Source of the DNA: Planktothricoides sp. SR001
GTDB taxonomy: Bacteria > Cyanobacteriota > Cyanobacteriia > Cyanobacteriales > Laspinemataceae
NCBI RefSeq assembly: GCF_001276715.1
Contig: NZ_LIUQ01000019.1
Span: 24,441-88,440, forward strand
Length of the DNA stretch: 64,000 bases
Direction of reading: 5' to 3'
The number at the start of each line of letters is the position of its first letter. The stretch's first letter is position 1. Both the position numbers and the translations under genes were made by a program. Below the pieces are notes generated by a model. It made no database searches. It saw only the letters and a program-made list of their open reading frames with translations, and was not told the origin of the DNA. Positions 9,873-19,759 of this stretch are shown here, piece after piece.

Positions 9873-11801
9873 TTAAGTCGAGGAAAGGCGATCGCGGAAA
9901 TCTTGAATCATCAACTCTAACCCTTGATCCAAAGGCACCGTCGGCTGCCACCCTAGGTAATGCTTGGCCTTAGTAATATCCGGTTGGCGCTGACGAGGAT
10001 CGTCTTGGGGCAGGGGCTTAAACTCAATTTGGGCATCGGGATTAATCATCTTTTGAATCTTCTCGGCCAACTCTAAAATAGTATATTCGCCCGGATTTCC
10101 CAGATTCACCGGCCCAATATAATCCCCATTCATCAACCGAATCAGTCCTTCGACTAAATCCGACACATAGCAGAAACTGCGGGTTTGGGAACCATCCCCA
10201 TACACCGTCAGAGGAATTCCCTGCAAAGCTTGCACCACGAAATTACTCACCACTCGTCCGTCATTTTCCAACATTCGAGGGCCATAAGTGTTGAAGATTC
10301 GCGCTACCCGAATATCCACATTATTTTGATGATGATAGTCAAAAGCCAGGGTTTCTGCGACTCGCTTCCCTTCGTCATAACAGTTACCGCACCAAGCAGC
10401 CCGTCCGTTGCGACGCACGCAGATCACATGATTACGGACATTCACGCAATACACTTTGCCCACATAGCGAACGCGGTCGGGGGAAACCAGGTGAGCGTCA
10501 ACAGCCGGTCGAATATTAACGTGATAAATATCCCGTCCTGCGGCGTGGGAAACTACTGATGCCGCATATCCGCAACGCAACGCTAACTCTTGCACATCGT
10601 CAGCAAGCTGCTTTGACTTGGTGTAATAAGTGTAACAATTGCCTCTTTGGGAGCCATCTCCGAGAATCAGCGCTTTTAGCAAAATCCAGGACTGTCGCGG
10701 TGATAGCTGAAGCAGTTCTCGCGGAATGTATTTGTCTCCTGACTTGCCAAATGGCAAGAGAATTTCCGCCAGTTGCTTGCTGCAAATTCTAAACTGGTGG
10801 TCGTCGGATTGGAAAAATTTGAAGCCCAGACGACTGAGACAAGCCGCTATTTTTGCCCGTCCTTCTGGGTTTTCTTGAGCAATCAAGATGTTGTAGTCAG
10901 CCACATCGTAGTCGGATCCATTGACGACGCGCCCCCGTTGGCGGACATGGACGCATCCTTCAGAAATGTAGTAACCGAAGAATTCCAGCCAGTCATCCAT
11001 CGCAATGCGTTCTACGCTGACTTTGGCATTTCGAGGAGGCTGACCTAGCTCAAACCATTCTGGTTCTTCTCCGACAAACTCCCCACCTGTAAGCACGCGC
11101 CACGAATGCCAGTGTTTGTCTTCATCAGCGCGGACAAACTTCAGAACGCCGGTTTTACTACGGACGTACATCCAGTGATTGGGGGTGACGCAAAAATCGA
11201 ATTTGGCATTGGCAAAATGTAGCAATTCGCCAATATAAGGCTGCTCGATATATTCGTCCGGGATATGGTATTCGACTTGGTTATTTGGATCTAGGGTGGC
11301 TACGCGAACCCCCGGTTTTAAATCCGGGAAAGCTACCCAGCCTTCCTCTGTTAAAATTTCGGTTTTTGAGTCGTAACATGATCTCGGTCCAATACAGTTC
11401 ACATTGCCCCGATACTCTTCGGTCTGGGGATGCACATCCGGGTCGCCATAGACCTCAGAGGTAGACGCTAGGAGAAATCGCGCCTTAATCCGCTTGGCTA
11501 ACCCCAGCATATGCATCGTCCCGATTACGTTGGTTTTAATCGTTTTGACGGGATTGTATTGATAGTGAACTGGGGAAGCGGGACAAGCGAGATGATAAAT
11601 CTGATCTACTTCCAGGCGAATCGGTTCGGTGACATCATGGCGAATCAGTTCAAAGTAAGGATTATCCATCCACTTGAGGATATTCCGCTTATTGCCGGTA
11701 AAAAAGTTATCTAGGCAAATAACATCGTGTCCTTGCTCCATTAATCGGTCGATCAAGTGGGAACCAATAAACCCCGCCCCACCCGTGACTAATATTCTCA
11801 T
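9873..11801 (-). CDS. UDP-glucuronate decarboxylase interrupted by an intein
   Basis: NAD-dependent short-chain dehydrogenase of the UXS type, converting UDP-glucuronate to UDP-xylose. The precursor is 642 residues; removing the intein (142-473) leaves 310, the usual length. Seen in the exteins: [11 protein letters not shown] (6-16) for [12 protein letters not shown] (113-121) and, after the intein, CYDEGK, which supplies the catalytic Tyr475 and Lys479 of the YxxxK pair. The enzyme is therefore inactive until the intein is removed. ATG 11801 gives a Rossmann fold starting at residue 2, so the start is firm. ugd follows 285 bp downstream on the same strand. A UDP-glucose/dTDP-sugar epimerase is the alternative, but [11 protein letters not shown]-type residues and neighbour favour UXS. 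Confidence 0.93.
   Translation of the reverse strand: MRILVTGGAGFIGSHLIDRLMEQGHDVICLDNFFTGNKRNILKWMDNPYFELIRHDVTEPIRLEVDQIYHLACPASPVHYQYNPVKTIKTNVIGTMHMLGLAKRIKARFLLASTSEVYGDPDVHPQTEEYRGNVNCIGPRSCYDSKTEILTEEGWVAFPDLKPGVRVATLDPNNQVEYHIPDEYIEQPYIGELLHFANAKFDFCVTPNHWMYVRSKTGVLKFVRADEDKHWHSWRVLTGGEFVGEEPEWFELGQPPRNAKVSVERIAMDDWLEFFGYYISEGCVHVRQRGRVVNGSDYDVADYNILIAQENPEGRAKIAACLSRLGFKFFQSDDHQFRICSKQLAEILLPFGKSGDKYIPRELLQLSPRQSWILLKALILGDGSQRGNCYTYYTKSKQLADDVQELALRCGYAASVVSHAAGRDIYHVNIRPAVDAHLVSPDRVRYVGKVYCVNVRNHVICVRRNGRAAWCGNCYDEGKRVAETLAFDYHHQNNVDIRVARIFNTYGPRMLENDGRVVSNFVVQALQGIPLTVYGDGSQTRSFCYVSDLVEGLIRLMNGDYIGPVNLGNPGEYTILELAEKIQKMINPDAQIEFKPLPQDDPRQRQPDITKAKHYLGWQPTVPLDQGLELMIQDFRDRLSST
10383..11378 (-). 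other. Intein with LAGLIDADG homing endonuclease
   Basis: 332-residue in-frame insert, precursor residues 142-473. N-terminal splice block [14 protein letters not shown] starts with Cys1; block B is VTPNHWM with the Thr-x-x-His pattern; the C-terminal end is NGRAAWCGN followed by Cys as the +1 extein residue. Two endonuclease motifs are visible: [11 protein letters not shown] (272-282) and [11 protein letters not shown] (374-384). The penultimate residue is Gly instead of the usual His, and the terminal Asn is present. Junctions read ...GPRS/CYDSK... and ...[10 protein letters not shown].... The intein's first three residues (CYD) are the same as the first three of the downstream extein. Confidence 0.93.
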
Positions 11802-11953
11802 GCTTTTCAGATCCTAAATTGCTGAATGTAGCAGACTCTAGGATAGCAATTCTCAGGGGGTTATTCATAGGATTATATTTAACAAAACAATTACAGGCGA
11901 TAGAATATCTAAGCAAACCCTGTTGGGGGAGATTGGTAAATTACGGCAAACGG

Positions 11954-13045
11954 ATGAATCAATTAAACTACGCCTTTACTCTGTGGATGAGTCTTTTAGT
12001 CGAAGCAATTCCTTTCTTGCTGCTGGGGGTAATCTTCTCCAGTGTGCTTTTGTTGTTTGTGGAAGAGCGCAAGCTGATCGCGAAGTTGCCGCGCAACCCG
12101 ATCCTCGGTGCGTTTGTGGGCAGCTTGATTGGCTGTATCTTTCCGGTGTGTGAATGTGGGAATGTACCCGTGGCCCGTCGATTGTTGGTTCAGGGCGTCC
12201 CACCCCCGGTGGCGATTGGGTTTTTGTTTGCGGCGCCGACGGTAAATCCGATTGTGGTTTGGTCTACTTGGACTGCGTTTCGGGAGTTGCCGGAAATGGT
12301 GGTGTTGCGGTTGGGCTTTTCTTTGGCTATTGCCACTCTGTTGGGCTGGTTGTTTAGTGTGCAGCAAGATTTACGACCATTTCTCCAACCAGCGGTGATT
12401 CGGGCGATGCCAAAGTCGATGAGTCCGGCGGATTTATTCGGGGCTAAATCGGACAGTGGCGCATCTCAGGAATCTCAGGACGAGCCGATTTCTCCTCTGT
12501 TACAGTCTGGCAGTTTTTTGCTGGGGGAAACCGGCGGTCCTCAAAGGTTAGAAACGAATATTTTGCAGAGTGGCTGGACTGCGGTGAACGATAGCGGTCA
12601 AAATTTCGGGTCTAAATTGTCTCGTCGGCCCCGTTGGGTGCAGCAGTTGCCGATGGTGGTGGATAATATGGTGCTGGAACTGCGGGAACTGGGCGGGGTG
12701 TTGATTCTGGGTAGCGCGATCGCGGCGATCGTTCAGATTTTCGTCCCCCGTGAAATTATTATCAATTTGGGACAAGGCCCCGTCAGTTCGATTATTGCCA
12801 TGTTGATTTTGGCCACAGTGGTGTCCATTTGTTCAACGGTTGATGCGTTTTTTGCTCTATCATTTGCCTCTACTTTTACCACTGGTTCCTTACTGGCCTT
12901 TTTGGTTTTTGGGCCGATGATTGATATCAAAGCGATTGGTTTGCTGTTGTGGATTTTCCAGCCGAAAACCGTGGCTTATTTAATGATTATCGCCGCGCAA
13001 CTCACCTTTGTGGTCTGTCTGGCCTATAACCTGAATATTAGCTAA
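11954..13045 (+). CDS. YraQ/ArsP-family permease
   Basis: 363-residue membrane protein of the DUF318 (PF03773) permease family. About eight hydrophobic helices are visible; the conserved cysteine motif PVCECGNVPVARRL lies near residue 60 and FLFAAPTVNPIVV follows. The central loop is hydrophilic (residues about 150-225). An ATG at 11819 would add 45 residues of poor quality, so ATG 11954 is preferred, because MNQLNYAFTLWMSLLVEAIPF fits the family start. The partner gene begins 44 bp downstream. In the family some members export organoarsenicals; the substrate here is unknown. Confidence 0.85.
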   Translation: MNQLNYAFTLWMSLLVEAIPFLLLGVIFSSVLLLFVEERKLIAKLPRNPILGAFVGSLIGCIFPVCECGNVPVARRLLVQGVPPPVAIGFLFAAPTVNPIVVWSTWTAFRELPEMVVLRLGFSLAIATLLGWLFSVQQDLRPFLQPAVIRAMPKSMSPADLFGAKSDSGASQESQDEPISPLLQSGSFLLGETGGPQRLETNILQSGWTAVNDSGQNFGSKLSRRPRWVQQLPMVVDNMVLELRELGGVLILGSAIAAIVQIFVPREIIINLGQGPVSSIIAMLILATVVSICSTVDAFFALSFASTFTTGSLLAFLVFGPMIDIKAIGLLLWIFQPKTVAYLMIIAAQLTFVVCLAYNLNIS

Positions 13046-13089
13046 ATTAGCTAACTCTCCGTAAGACAATCCCTAGAACAAATTTCATC

Positions 13090-13920
13090 ATGGCTATATT
13101 TAATGAATCAAACTCTGCTCTCTGGAAACAAGTCCAACCTTGGTTAGACGTTGTAGCTATTTTCGCTTGGGGAGTGTTACTGATTAAACTCTGGGTGACT
13201 GGGGAGTTAGCGATGCTGATCCATCCCAATTACTTTGGCCTGACGGTGTGTGGGGGTCTGGGGTTAATCGCTATTGCTGGCTTCAAAGCATGGCAATTTG
13301 TACTTATGGGTCGCCGTAAGCAGAAGACTCAGAGTTTAAACACCCCAAGTCCGATGCCACATCTCAGTTCAAAAGCCTTGGGTTGGAGTGGTGCGGTGTT
13401 TTTGGTGTCGGCTTTGGTGGGTTTTATGATCAAACCGACGGTTTTTGCCAGTGATAAAGCTCTGCAACGACAGGTGACGGATTTCGTGCCTTTGGCGGGT
13501 CAGACTGTCAGTGGTGATTTGACGGCGCTTACCAAACTCAGACCCCAAGCTTTTAATGGGAATAATAAGCCGGAAGAGCGATCGCTCATTGGCTGGGTTA
13601 GGACACTGACGGTTTATCCCGAACCCGATGCTTATACGGGTCAGCCGGTGAATGTTCAAGGGTTTGTGATTCATGCCCCGGAACTGCCCGAAAGATATAT
13701 TTTATTGTCCCGATTTATTATTACTTGTTGTGCCGCCGATGTTTATCCCGTCGGTTTGCCGGTGAAACTGAAGGAAAATCGCAGTGCTTATCCCCCAGAT
13801 ACTTGGTTAGAAGTCAAAGGGGTGATGATTACCGAGAAATTTGGCGATCGCCGACAATTAACTATCCAAGCCAATTCGATTACACCCATCCCCAAACCGA
13901 AGAATCCTTATGATTCTTAA
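13090..13920 (+). CDS. TIGR03943-family membrane protein
   Basis: 276 residues: three or four membrane helices in the first half (AIFAWGVLLIKLWV, FGLTVCGGLGLIAIAG, SGAVFLVSALVGFMI), then a soluble beta-rich domain with the conserved RFIITCCAADVYPVGL motif and DTWLEVKGVM. This is the usual partner of the DUF318 permease upstream; the 44-bp gap suggests one transcript. The paired cysteines hint at metal or redox chemistry, but the function is not established. Confidence 0.85.
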   Translation: MAIFNESNSALWKQVQPWLDVVAIFAWGVLLIKLWVTGELAMLIHPNYFGLTVCGGLGLIAIAGFKAWQFVLMGRRKQKTQSLNTPSPMPHLSSKALGWSGAVFLVSALVGFMIKPTVFASDKALQRQVTDFVPLAGQTVSGDLTALTKLRPQAFNGNNKPEERSLIGWVRTLTVYPEPDAYTGQPVNVQGFVIHAPELPERYILLSRFIITCCAADVYPVGLPVKLKENRSAYPPDTWLEVKGVMITEKFGDRRQLTIQANSITPIPKPKNPYDS

Positions 13921-15411
13921 AAGTTATTCCTTTGCCAATGTTTAACCCGTGCCAGTAGTTCCTTTAATTGCTGGAGTAATTGCGGAATCTCTTGCGGTTT
14001 ATTTTGTTGAGCATACTTTTGTACCTTGGCAGCAATTTCTGGCATGAAACGCACCCCGACCGTAGATGAACTGCCCTTGATTTGGTGTGTACGAAGGGCT
14101 AAGGTTTCCATATCGTTACTGGCAAAGGCGGCGATCGCTTGTTCCAGATACATTTCTGTATTGCTGATAAATGCCCCCAGCAATTTTTCTAGGAACTGTC
14201 GATCTCCAAAGCTAATTTGTTGTAGGCGATCGCTGTCTATAATGTTGTCTGTAATGCTGTCTGTAACTTTGTCAAGGATTAAATCATCAGCCGTTGCCGT
14301 TGTCGAGCGAGCGCCTGGGGGTTAGGTTGTTTGCCACCGAGAAATTTTCCCTAAATGCTCCCTATATTCTGCCGATGAACCATTCCGTAACTTTAAATCA
14401 GCCACATAATTCTTTAACTGCTGTAAAAGACTATTTAACTGATTTAACTCACCGATTAACCCATCGGCAACTTTGATGTGATGGGATTTAGCATTTGCTT
14501 GCAAACTTCTGGCAATTTCTGCAATATCTTCGATGCCAACATTCGCACTAGCCCCTTTAATTTGATGCGCCAGTTTAGCCACCAATACCGCATAATAATT
14601 TATCAAACCTTTCTTTAAATCCGCCAAATATCCTTCAGTTTGTTCCAGATAAATTGCCAGTAATTTGATTTCAAAAGCTTTATCCCCGCCGCTAATTTCT
14701 GCCCAACGATGGGGATTAATCAAAGCTAATTTTTCTCCCGGTATTGTTGGGGAATCCATTTTTGCAAAAGCCAAGCTCTTGAGTTGTCACAGGTTTAGTC
14801 AGATAATCATCCATTCCCGCATCCAGGCATTTTTCGCGATCGCCTTTCATCGCATAAGCCGTAAAACCCACCACCACCCTAGGGGCATTTTCTCCTTCCC
14901 GTTGCCGCAGCAACCGAGTCGCTTCATATCCGTCCAACACCGGCATATGACAATCCATCAATACCAGATCATAAGCTTGTAAAGCTAACCGATCCAGGGC
15001 TGCTTGTCCATTTTCCACATCATCCACTTCATAAGCAGGTGAACATAATTAATTGCACTTTTCGCTCCCTGGCGTAAATCCTTGGATTCCCGCCTGTAGG
15101 AAGGAGAGAGAATAGAGAAGAGAGAGTAGAGAATATATTTCCTCTTTCCTATGCATCCTCTTTCCTCTTTCCTCTGATGGGGTCTGTGGTGAATTTATTA
15201 CATCTACTTATCCTAGTTGTTTAAGTTGATTTCGGGTTAATTTTCGATTTATGGGAATATCTTCAAACAATAAAATTTTGATTGAGTCATAATCTTTTTG
15301 GCGGTCAAAATCAGTCAATACATAGTCAGAATAAATAGAAATTTTGCTGGAATTTGTTAACATAGTGTCCTCCGGGATCAACCCCTTACTGGCATTTTGA
15401 TCGTCCCTCAC
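13917..15411 (-). pseudogene. Broken response regulator-HPt-HPt gene
   Basis: Pieces of one signalling protein in gene order. N-terminus to IKILLFEDIPINRKLTRN (from 15411) is the start of a receiver domain; after a MITE (15034-15208) it resumes at YEVDDVENGQAALDRL and contains the phospho-acceptor motif LVLMDCHMPVLDGYEA and the lysine motif LTKPV. A frameshift near 14770 then leads to a first HPt domain (LAHQIKGASANVG) and, after an in-frame TAA at 14322-14324, a second HPt domain (RTHQIKGSSSTVG) ending at 13917. Three separate lesions make it very unlikely to yield the full protein. The final HPt piece overlaps the end of the TIGR03943 gene by 4 bp. Confidence 0.85.
15034..15208. mobile_element. 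MITE copy 1 (175 bp), inside the response regulator gene
   Basis: Ends AGCAGGTGAACATAATTAAT on the left and ...CATCTACT on the right, imperfect terminal inverted repeats, flanked by TA on both sides (15032-15033 and 15209-15210). Removing the element and one TA restores the receiver reading frame (GGA TAT GAA GTG on the coding strand), which proves insertion and gives the target duplication. The middle carries AGAGAATAGAG and CCTATGCATCC repeats that are absent from the other two copies but present at 36350-36440. Confidence 0.9.
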
Positions 15412-15849
15412 TCCCCCTGACTTTTAATTCTGGGGAATTATGGAAGATCGATGATGATTGGATGTTGTGATTTAGGGCATTTTTGGGGTTTCACTGGATT
15501 TGGTCAATTTTACTGAATTCGCCCTAACTCAATTTGGCTGGGTTAATCCTTTTTTTTGATTCAATATTAATTGAACGTATTTTCTCTTTTTTTTACCTTA
15601 ATTTACCAGACTTTATTAAAAAATTAAATAGATATAATAATTATATTTATCTACCGATAAAAACAAGTTATGTTTACCAATTAAATTTAAATAAAACAAT
15701 AAAAATCACGAATTAATTCGTAAAAATACTATCAGTAATAATCCCAAATTGATTAGACTAAATACGGTCAAACCAGCCGGGTAAAGGCGCTGGATAAATT
15801 TGTGATGTCTCCTCCCTATATCGATTGATTTTTCCGGGTCTTAGCAGGG

Positions 15850-15909
15850 GAGGAGTTAGGAGAGCAGTTAGGAGAGGAGTTAGGAGAGGAGTTAGGGGAG
15901 GAGTTAGGG
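15850..15909. repeat. 12-bp tandem repeat, five units
   Basis: Units of GAGGAGTTAGGA with small changes (one GAGCAGTTAGGA, two ending GGG). It is G/A-rich on the plus strand, so one strand is pure enough in purines to form unusual structure. Confidence 0.85.
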
Positions 15910-16106
15910 GAGGGAGGGGACACCTCTTTCTTAAGCAGCAGTGGGGGTTGACTCCTGAGAAAGAACGTTGGGGCATTTGGTAGGTTTGAACCAAAAGTGA
16001 AATGGATCGAACAAATAGGATTTTCCAGCAGTTCTGTGTGGTGAAATCTTCTAAGACCCGTGAGTCAGGGGATGAATTGTGCGGCAACAAGGTAAAAGTC
16101 CAGTGG

Positions 16107-16154
16107 GCGATTCCCTCGCCTGAGCAACGCGCGATTCCCTCGCCTGAGCAACGC
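16107..16154. repeat. 24-bp direct duplication
   Basis: GCGATTCCCTCGCCTGAGCA plus ACGC occurs twice head to tail without a spacer, followed by a HIP1 octamer. Confidence 0.9.
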
Positions 16155-17011
16155 GCGATCGCACCCCCCGATTAAACCCACCATGAAAAGTCCACTCCCT
16201 GAGTCATGGTCAAAACCAGATCAATCTATCAATCTATCTACCAATCTATATATATGATATATATGTGGCGTTTGTTGTTGAAGCCTGGATAAGTTTTTTC
16301 CGTATTTTTACTGAGTTAGCAACAACTGTCGATGATAAACCGGGTTATGCGATCGCGCCGACCGGATTAACCCGATGTGATTAAATGGATCGCCAGACCA
16401 TAAATCTTGGTTGACCCAGGAAACTGTCTGATTTTTCCCCAATCATCATCCAGCCCAGGGGCGATCGTTATAGGACGAACCCCTCAAATCTTATCGGTTA
16501 ATGTCAGCAGTTTGTGACGATAGTTTTGCCCGTCGTCTTGGTTGGATCCCATCAGTCTGCATCGGCAAAAGTTTTAGGGCTGACCATCATTACTCGGAGA
16601 TTTATTAGCCTCCTCCCCTGGGTTTGCATGGGACAATTCTCTGCGGGGATTTGATGATTGCGACTGAATCAGCCCCTTGACCATTGCCACTGAATCAGGG
16701 GATGATGTGGAACTGCGTAACGCCTCCTTCTAGGCGATCGCACCTCAAATGCCGCCGCTGAAAATATCTTTCTATCGCTATTTTTCTCTACTGGAACCTC
16801 TCGGACAGGGAATTGCCCAACCATCACTGGATCGTTGGACTGATTTTGCCCAGATTCTCTTTAGCTTTCCACGTCTGGGTTGTTTCGCCTGATTCGGTGG
16901 TTTACTCCATCCGGGCTAAATTGTTCCAAAAAAATATTGATGGATAAATTGGATAAATTTTTACAGAATTAATGATACAATACTTTCAGTTGTCGAATAG
17001 GAAATCAAAAA

Positions 17012-17398
17012 ATGTCTAATCAACCAACCCCGCTTACTGGAGAAGAACTGCTCAAAAAAGTTAAAGAGTTAGAAAAAGCCAGCAAAGAGGAAAAAGCCAA
17101 AGCAGCCGGGTACTACACTGTCACCAAGAATGGTCTGGAACGGGTGAATATGATGGCGTTTCTGAATGCTCTAATTGATGCTGAGGGCATTACTTTAGAT
17201 AGTACCGGCACTGGAGAAGGCCGTCGGGGAGGCCGTCAAGCCAGCTATCGGATTACAGTCCAGTCCAATGGGAACTTGTTAATTGGCTCTGCTTACACCA
17301 AACAGATGAATCTCACCCCAGGAGATGAGTTTGAAATTACCGTCGGACGTAAGCATATTCACTTGAAACAAGTTGAGCCATCCTCAGACAGTAAATAA
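17012..17398 (+). CDS. cyAbrB-type transcriptional regulator
   Basis: 128 residues. Cyanobacterial AbrB-like DNA-binding protein: N-terminal TGEELLKKVKELEKASKEE, GYYTVTKNGLERVN, then the C-terminal DNA-binding swapped-hairpin segment (QASYRITVQSNGNLLIGSAY to GDEFEITVGRKHIHL). Members of this family control carbon, nitrogen and hydrogenase genes in Synechocystis. The residues around KEEKAKAAGYYTVTKNGLE look more like the cyAbrB1 (CalA) branch than cyAbrB2, from memory. ATG 17012 starts the protein. It is monocistronic, with large gaps on both sides. Confidence 0.9.
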   Translation: MSNQPTPLTGEELLKKVKELEKASKEEKAKAAGYYTVTKNGLERVNMMAFLNALIDAEGITLDSTGTGEGRRGGRQASYRITVQSNGNLLIGSAYTKQMNLTPGDEFEITVGRKHIHLKQVEPSSDSK

Positions 17399-18254
17399 TT
17401 TAGTTGTGGCGCTAAATAATTGTTAAACTGGGATTCCCGTTTTTTAAGCTGCGATCGCCTGTTATACCTGTAGGTGTTTTCAGTCCGTTGTCATGGTTTG
17501 TTGCGTTTTAAGGATTTTCTGGACTATTCTTGGCCAATACTCGACGATGGCCTACAGGTAAACAGAGAATGCGGATTCCTAAATCACTCAAAAGTCTAAA
17601 CATAATATCCACATAAGCACCAATAGAGGTACAAACAGTACCTCTATTGGTGTTGGGAATTAGATCCCGTTGTCCATCTGTCGATCATATGTCGATCTTA
17701 GGACTTACGGAAATTTTGTGATTTTTTCCTTTGATCCATTTAGGTCAGGAGAATGACTTCATCTCATAGAAAGCAAAAATACTAGGGAACAGTCAGGGTA
17801 GCGAAGGGTGGGGGGGGGTGGCAAGAGTGGGGATTTTATTAGTGTTTTTGGTTAATCACACAATTGAGATACTCCAGGGGCAATTGAAGAAGATTCTCAA
17901 TTGACTGAGGAACAAAATTGAATCTTTGATGGAAACATTGAGGGAATTAGGGACAAGGCAATAGGGAATTGTCCGTCATCAACCAGAGAGGGACTATATG
18001 AATGATACAGAAGCAATCCGGGTCTTGGTGGCAAGTTCTATCAAGAAAAATGGTTGTTTAGGGGCGTATGCAATACGCCCCTAGAAACCGACCTTGACGG
18101 GGGCTGGGTTATAAATCAGCGGACTATTACCAGCGAACAGCGAACCATTACACCAAACCCTGATGAAAAAGCGGATGCTTCAGCAAAGTCTAACAAGTAA
18201 TTTTAACCAGTATTTTAACCATTAATTTTCTTTGATCCATAAGCGAGACAGGCA
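17399..18254. other. Intergenic region with perfect 15-bp inverted repeat
   Basis: CACCAATAGAGGTAC (17618-17632) is the exact complement of 17638-17652 across a 5-nt loop; no T-run follows, so it may be a structural RNA element, a processing hairpin or an operator rather than an intrinsic terminator. A second, weaker pair (ACCTGTAGG near 17466, CCTACAGGT near 17550) flanks 17460-17560. A G-run lies at 17808-17820. No coding frame is convincing. Confidence 0.6.
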
Positions 18255-19613
18255 ATGAAAACCACTGCTCAGTTAAGATTAGCTGCCGCAGCTTTGTTTA
18301 TTTCTTCGACGATCAGTTTGGGTTCTGTGTATTATTTTCTTAATCAGATCAGAAATGTTGTCCGAGGGGTGAATACAGCGGGAATTGTCAGAGGTAGGAC
18401 GCAGCGACTGGTTAAGTTAGAGTTAGCTGGGCAACGGTCTGATGAGTTAATTGCGGAAATCGATCGCCTGACTGCTGGACTGATTAACGGGGATGTCAGT
18501 TTGGGGTTGCCTCGGGTTCAGGATCCAGAGGTTTTGCAGCAATACCAGGCGATCGCGAAATCTTGGCATAACCTGAAACGATTTATTGCTGATTTCCGCA
18601 CCAATCCCACTGCCAAAGATAGTTTGATAAATTACAGTGAGAATTATTGGGAGATTACTAATGACGGGGTGACGGCAGTAGAAAATTATTCTAGCACTAA
18701 ACTTTTCCGGTATCAAGTCAATATCTTAATTATATTTGCCCTTAACTTAGTGGTTGCATCCGCCCTGGTCGGGATAATTTTTCATCTGCAAAATAACTTA
18801 AAAAATAACCTGAAGACTTTGGCCAATTATTCTACGGAAATTGCCAGCACGATTATAGGCCAAGAATTGCTAACCCAAAAACAGGCGATCGCGGTTGACC
18901 AAACTAAAATAATCATGGGGAAGCTGAATCATTTTTCTCAAGATTCAATTGAGCAGGTAATTCAAGTAAATTATAGGGCGGAGGAAGTAAAAAATTTAGT
19001 TGAACATAGTCATAAAACAGAAGAAAAAATTTTGGCTGATCTGGTTGTTTTAAGCGATAACATAGAAAAATTTTACACGGAAATTGTCGATATACGGGAG
19101 CAAACGAAACAAATTGCCACCATATCTGAGTTAGTCAGTGAACTGGCAAATCATACGAATATGCTGGCTTTAAATGCTTCAATGGAAGCCACTCGTGCCG
19201 GGGAAAAGGGGAAAGAATTTGCCTTGGTAGCTAAAGAAATTCGTCAGTTAAGCAATCAAAGTCAAAAAGCTGGAGAAAAAATTTACTTATTGATTGCCCA
19301 AGTTAAACAAAATATTAAGTCTACGGTGAGTTTCACCGATAATAGTCGGCAAATTTTTCAGCAAAAACTTAAGATAACGAGGAAAATGCTCAATGAATTT
19401 GAGCAAATTGTTGAGGCAATGAATGCAGTGTTTCTTAATAGTGAAGAAATTACCGCGATCGCCCGACAGCAAGGGGCAATTGTCCAAGAAGCCTTGGCCG
19501 CGATTCAAGAAATTAATCGCGCTGCCCAAGCAAGTGCTGCGGGTATGAGTGAGGCGAAAAAAGAAATGGAGCAGTTGGAAAAGGTGGCGAGTAATTTAAA
19601 GGCGATTATTTAA
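18255..19613 (+). CDS. Methyl-accepting chemotaxis-type receptor (PilJ-like)
   Basis: 452 residues in the inner membrane: first helix about 8-30, a periplasmic part (31-150) of the helical type IV pilus methyl-accepting kind (GIVRGRTQRLVKLELAG), second helix about 154-176 (ILIIFALNLVVASALVGIIF), then a cytoplasmic signalling coiled coil. The hairpin tip is ELANHTNMLALNASMEATRAG, a variant of the usual NLLALNAAIEAARAGE. No HAMP domain is obvious. It probably signals to a CheA-type kinase for phototaxis or pilus motility, but no che or pil gene is nearby. The start has no clear ribosome site. Confidence 0.85.
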   Translation: MKTTAQLRLAAAALFISSTISLGSVYYFLNQIRNVVRGVNTAGIVRGRTQRLVKLELAGQRSDELIAEIDRLTAGLINGDVSLGLPRVQDPEVLQQYQAIAKSWHNLKRFIADFRTNPTAKDSLINYSENYWEITNDGVTAVENYSSTKLFRYQVNILIIFALNLVVASALVGIIFHLQNNLKNNLKTLANYSTEIASTIIGQELLTQKQAIAVDQTKIIMGKLNHFSQDSIEQVIQVNYRAEEVKNLVEHSHKTEEKILADLVVLSDNIEKFYTEIVDIREQTKQIATISELVSELANHTNMLALNASMEATRAGEKGKEFALVAKEIRQLSNQSQKAGEKIYLLIAQVKQNIKSTVSFTDNSRQIFQQKLKITRKMLNEFEQIVEAMNAVFLNSEEITAIARQQGAIVQEALAAIQEINRAAQASAAGMSEAKKEMEQLEKVASNLKAII

Positions 19614-19647
19614 TTTTTATTTATCCACGGTTGCTAAGGCTGGACAA

Positions 19648-19710
19648 ACGACGGACAACAGACGACGGACAACAGACGACGGACGACGGACGACGGACGA
19701 CGGACGGCGG
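19648..19710. repeat. 7-bp tandem repeat, nine units
   Basis: ACGACGG repeated, with two ACAACAG units and one ACGGCGG, between the receptor gene and glcD. Confidence 0.9.
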
Positions 19711-19759
19711 ACACTAGATGTACTATTAAATTAAATCATATCCTCTCAAATACCTGACC

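Larger units (their letters stand above)
15412..17011. other. Long intergenic region, no gene seen
   Basis: 1.6 kb. It holds a 12-bp tandem repeat (15850-15909), a very AT-rich stretch (15550-15720), a 24-bp duplication (16107-16154) and an alternating AT run near 16240-16270. Open frames here are low-complexity and lack family features. The 3' end should hold the cyAbrB promoter. Confidence 0.6.

Noticed and set aside
15758-16090. A 110-codon minus-strand open frame
   Set aside because: It runs through the 12-bp G/A tandem repeat, giving a Pro/Leu/Thr low-complexity stretch, and has no recognisable domain or ribosome site.
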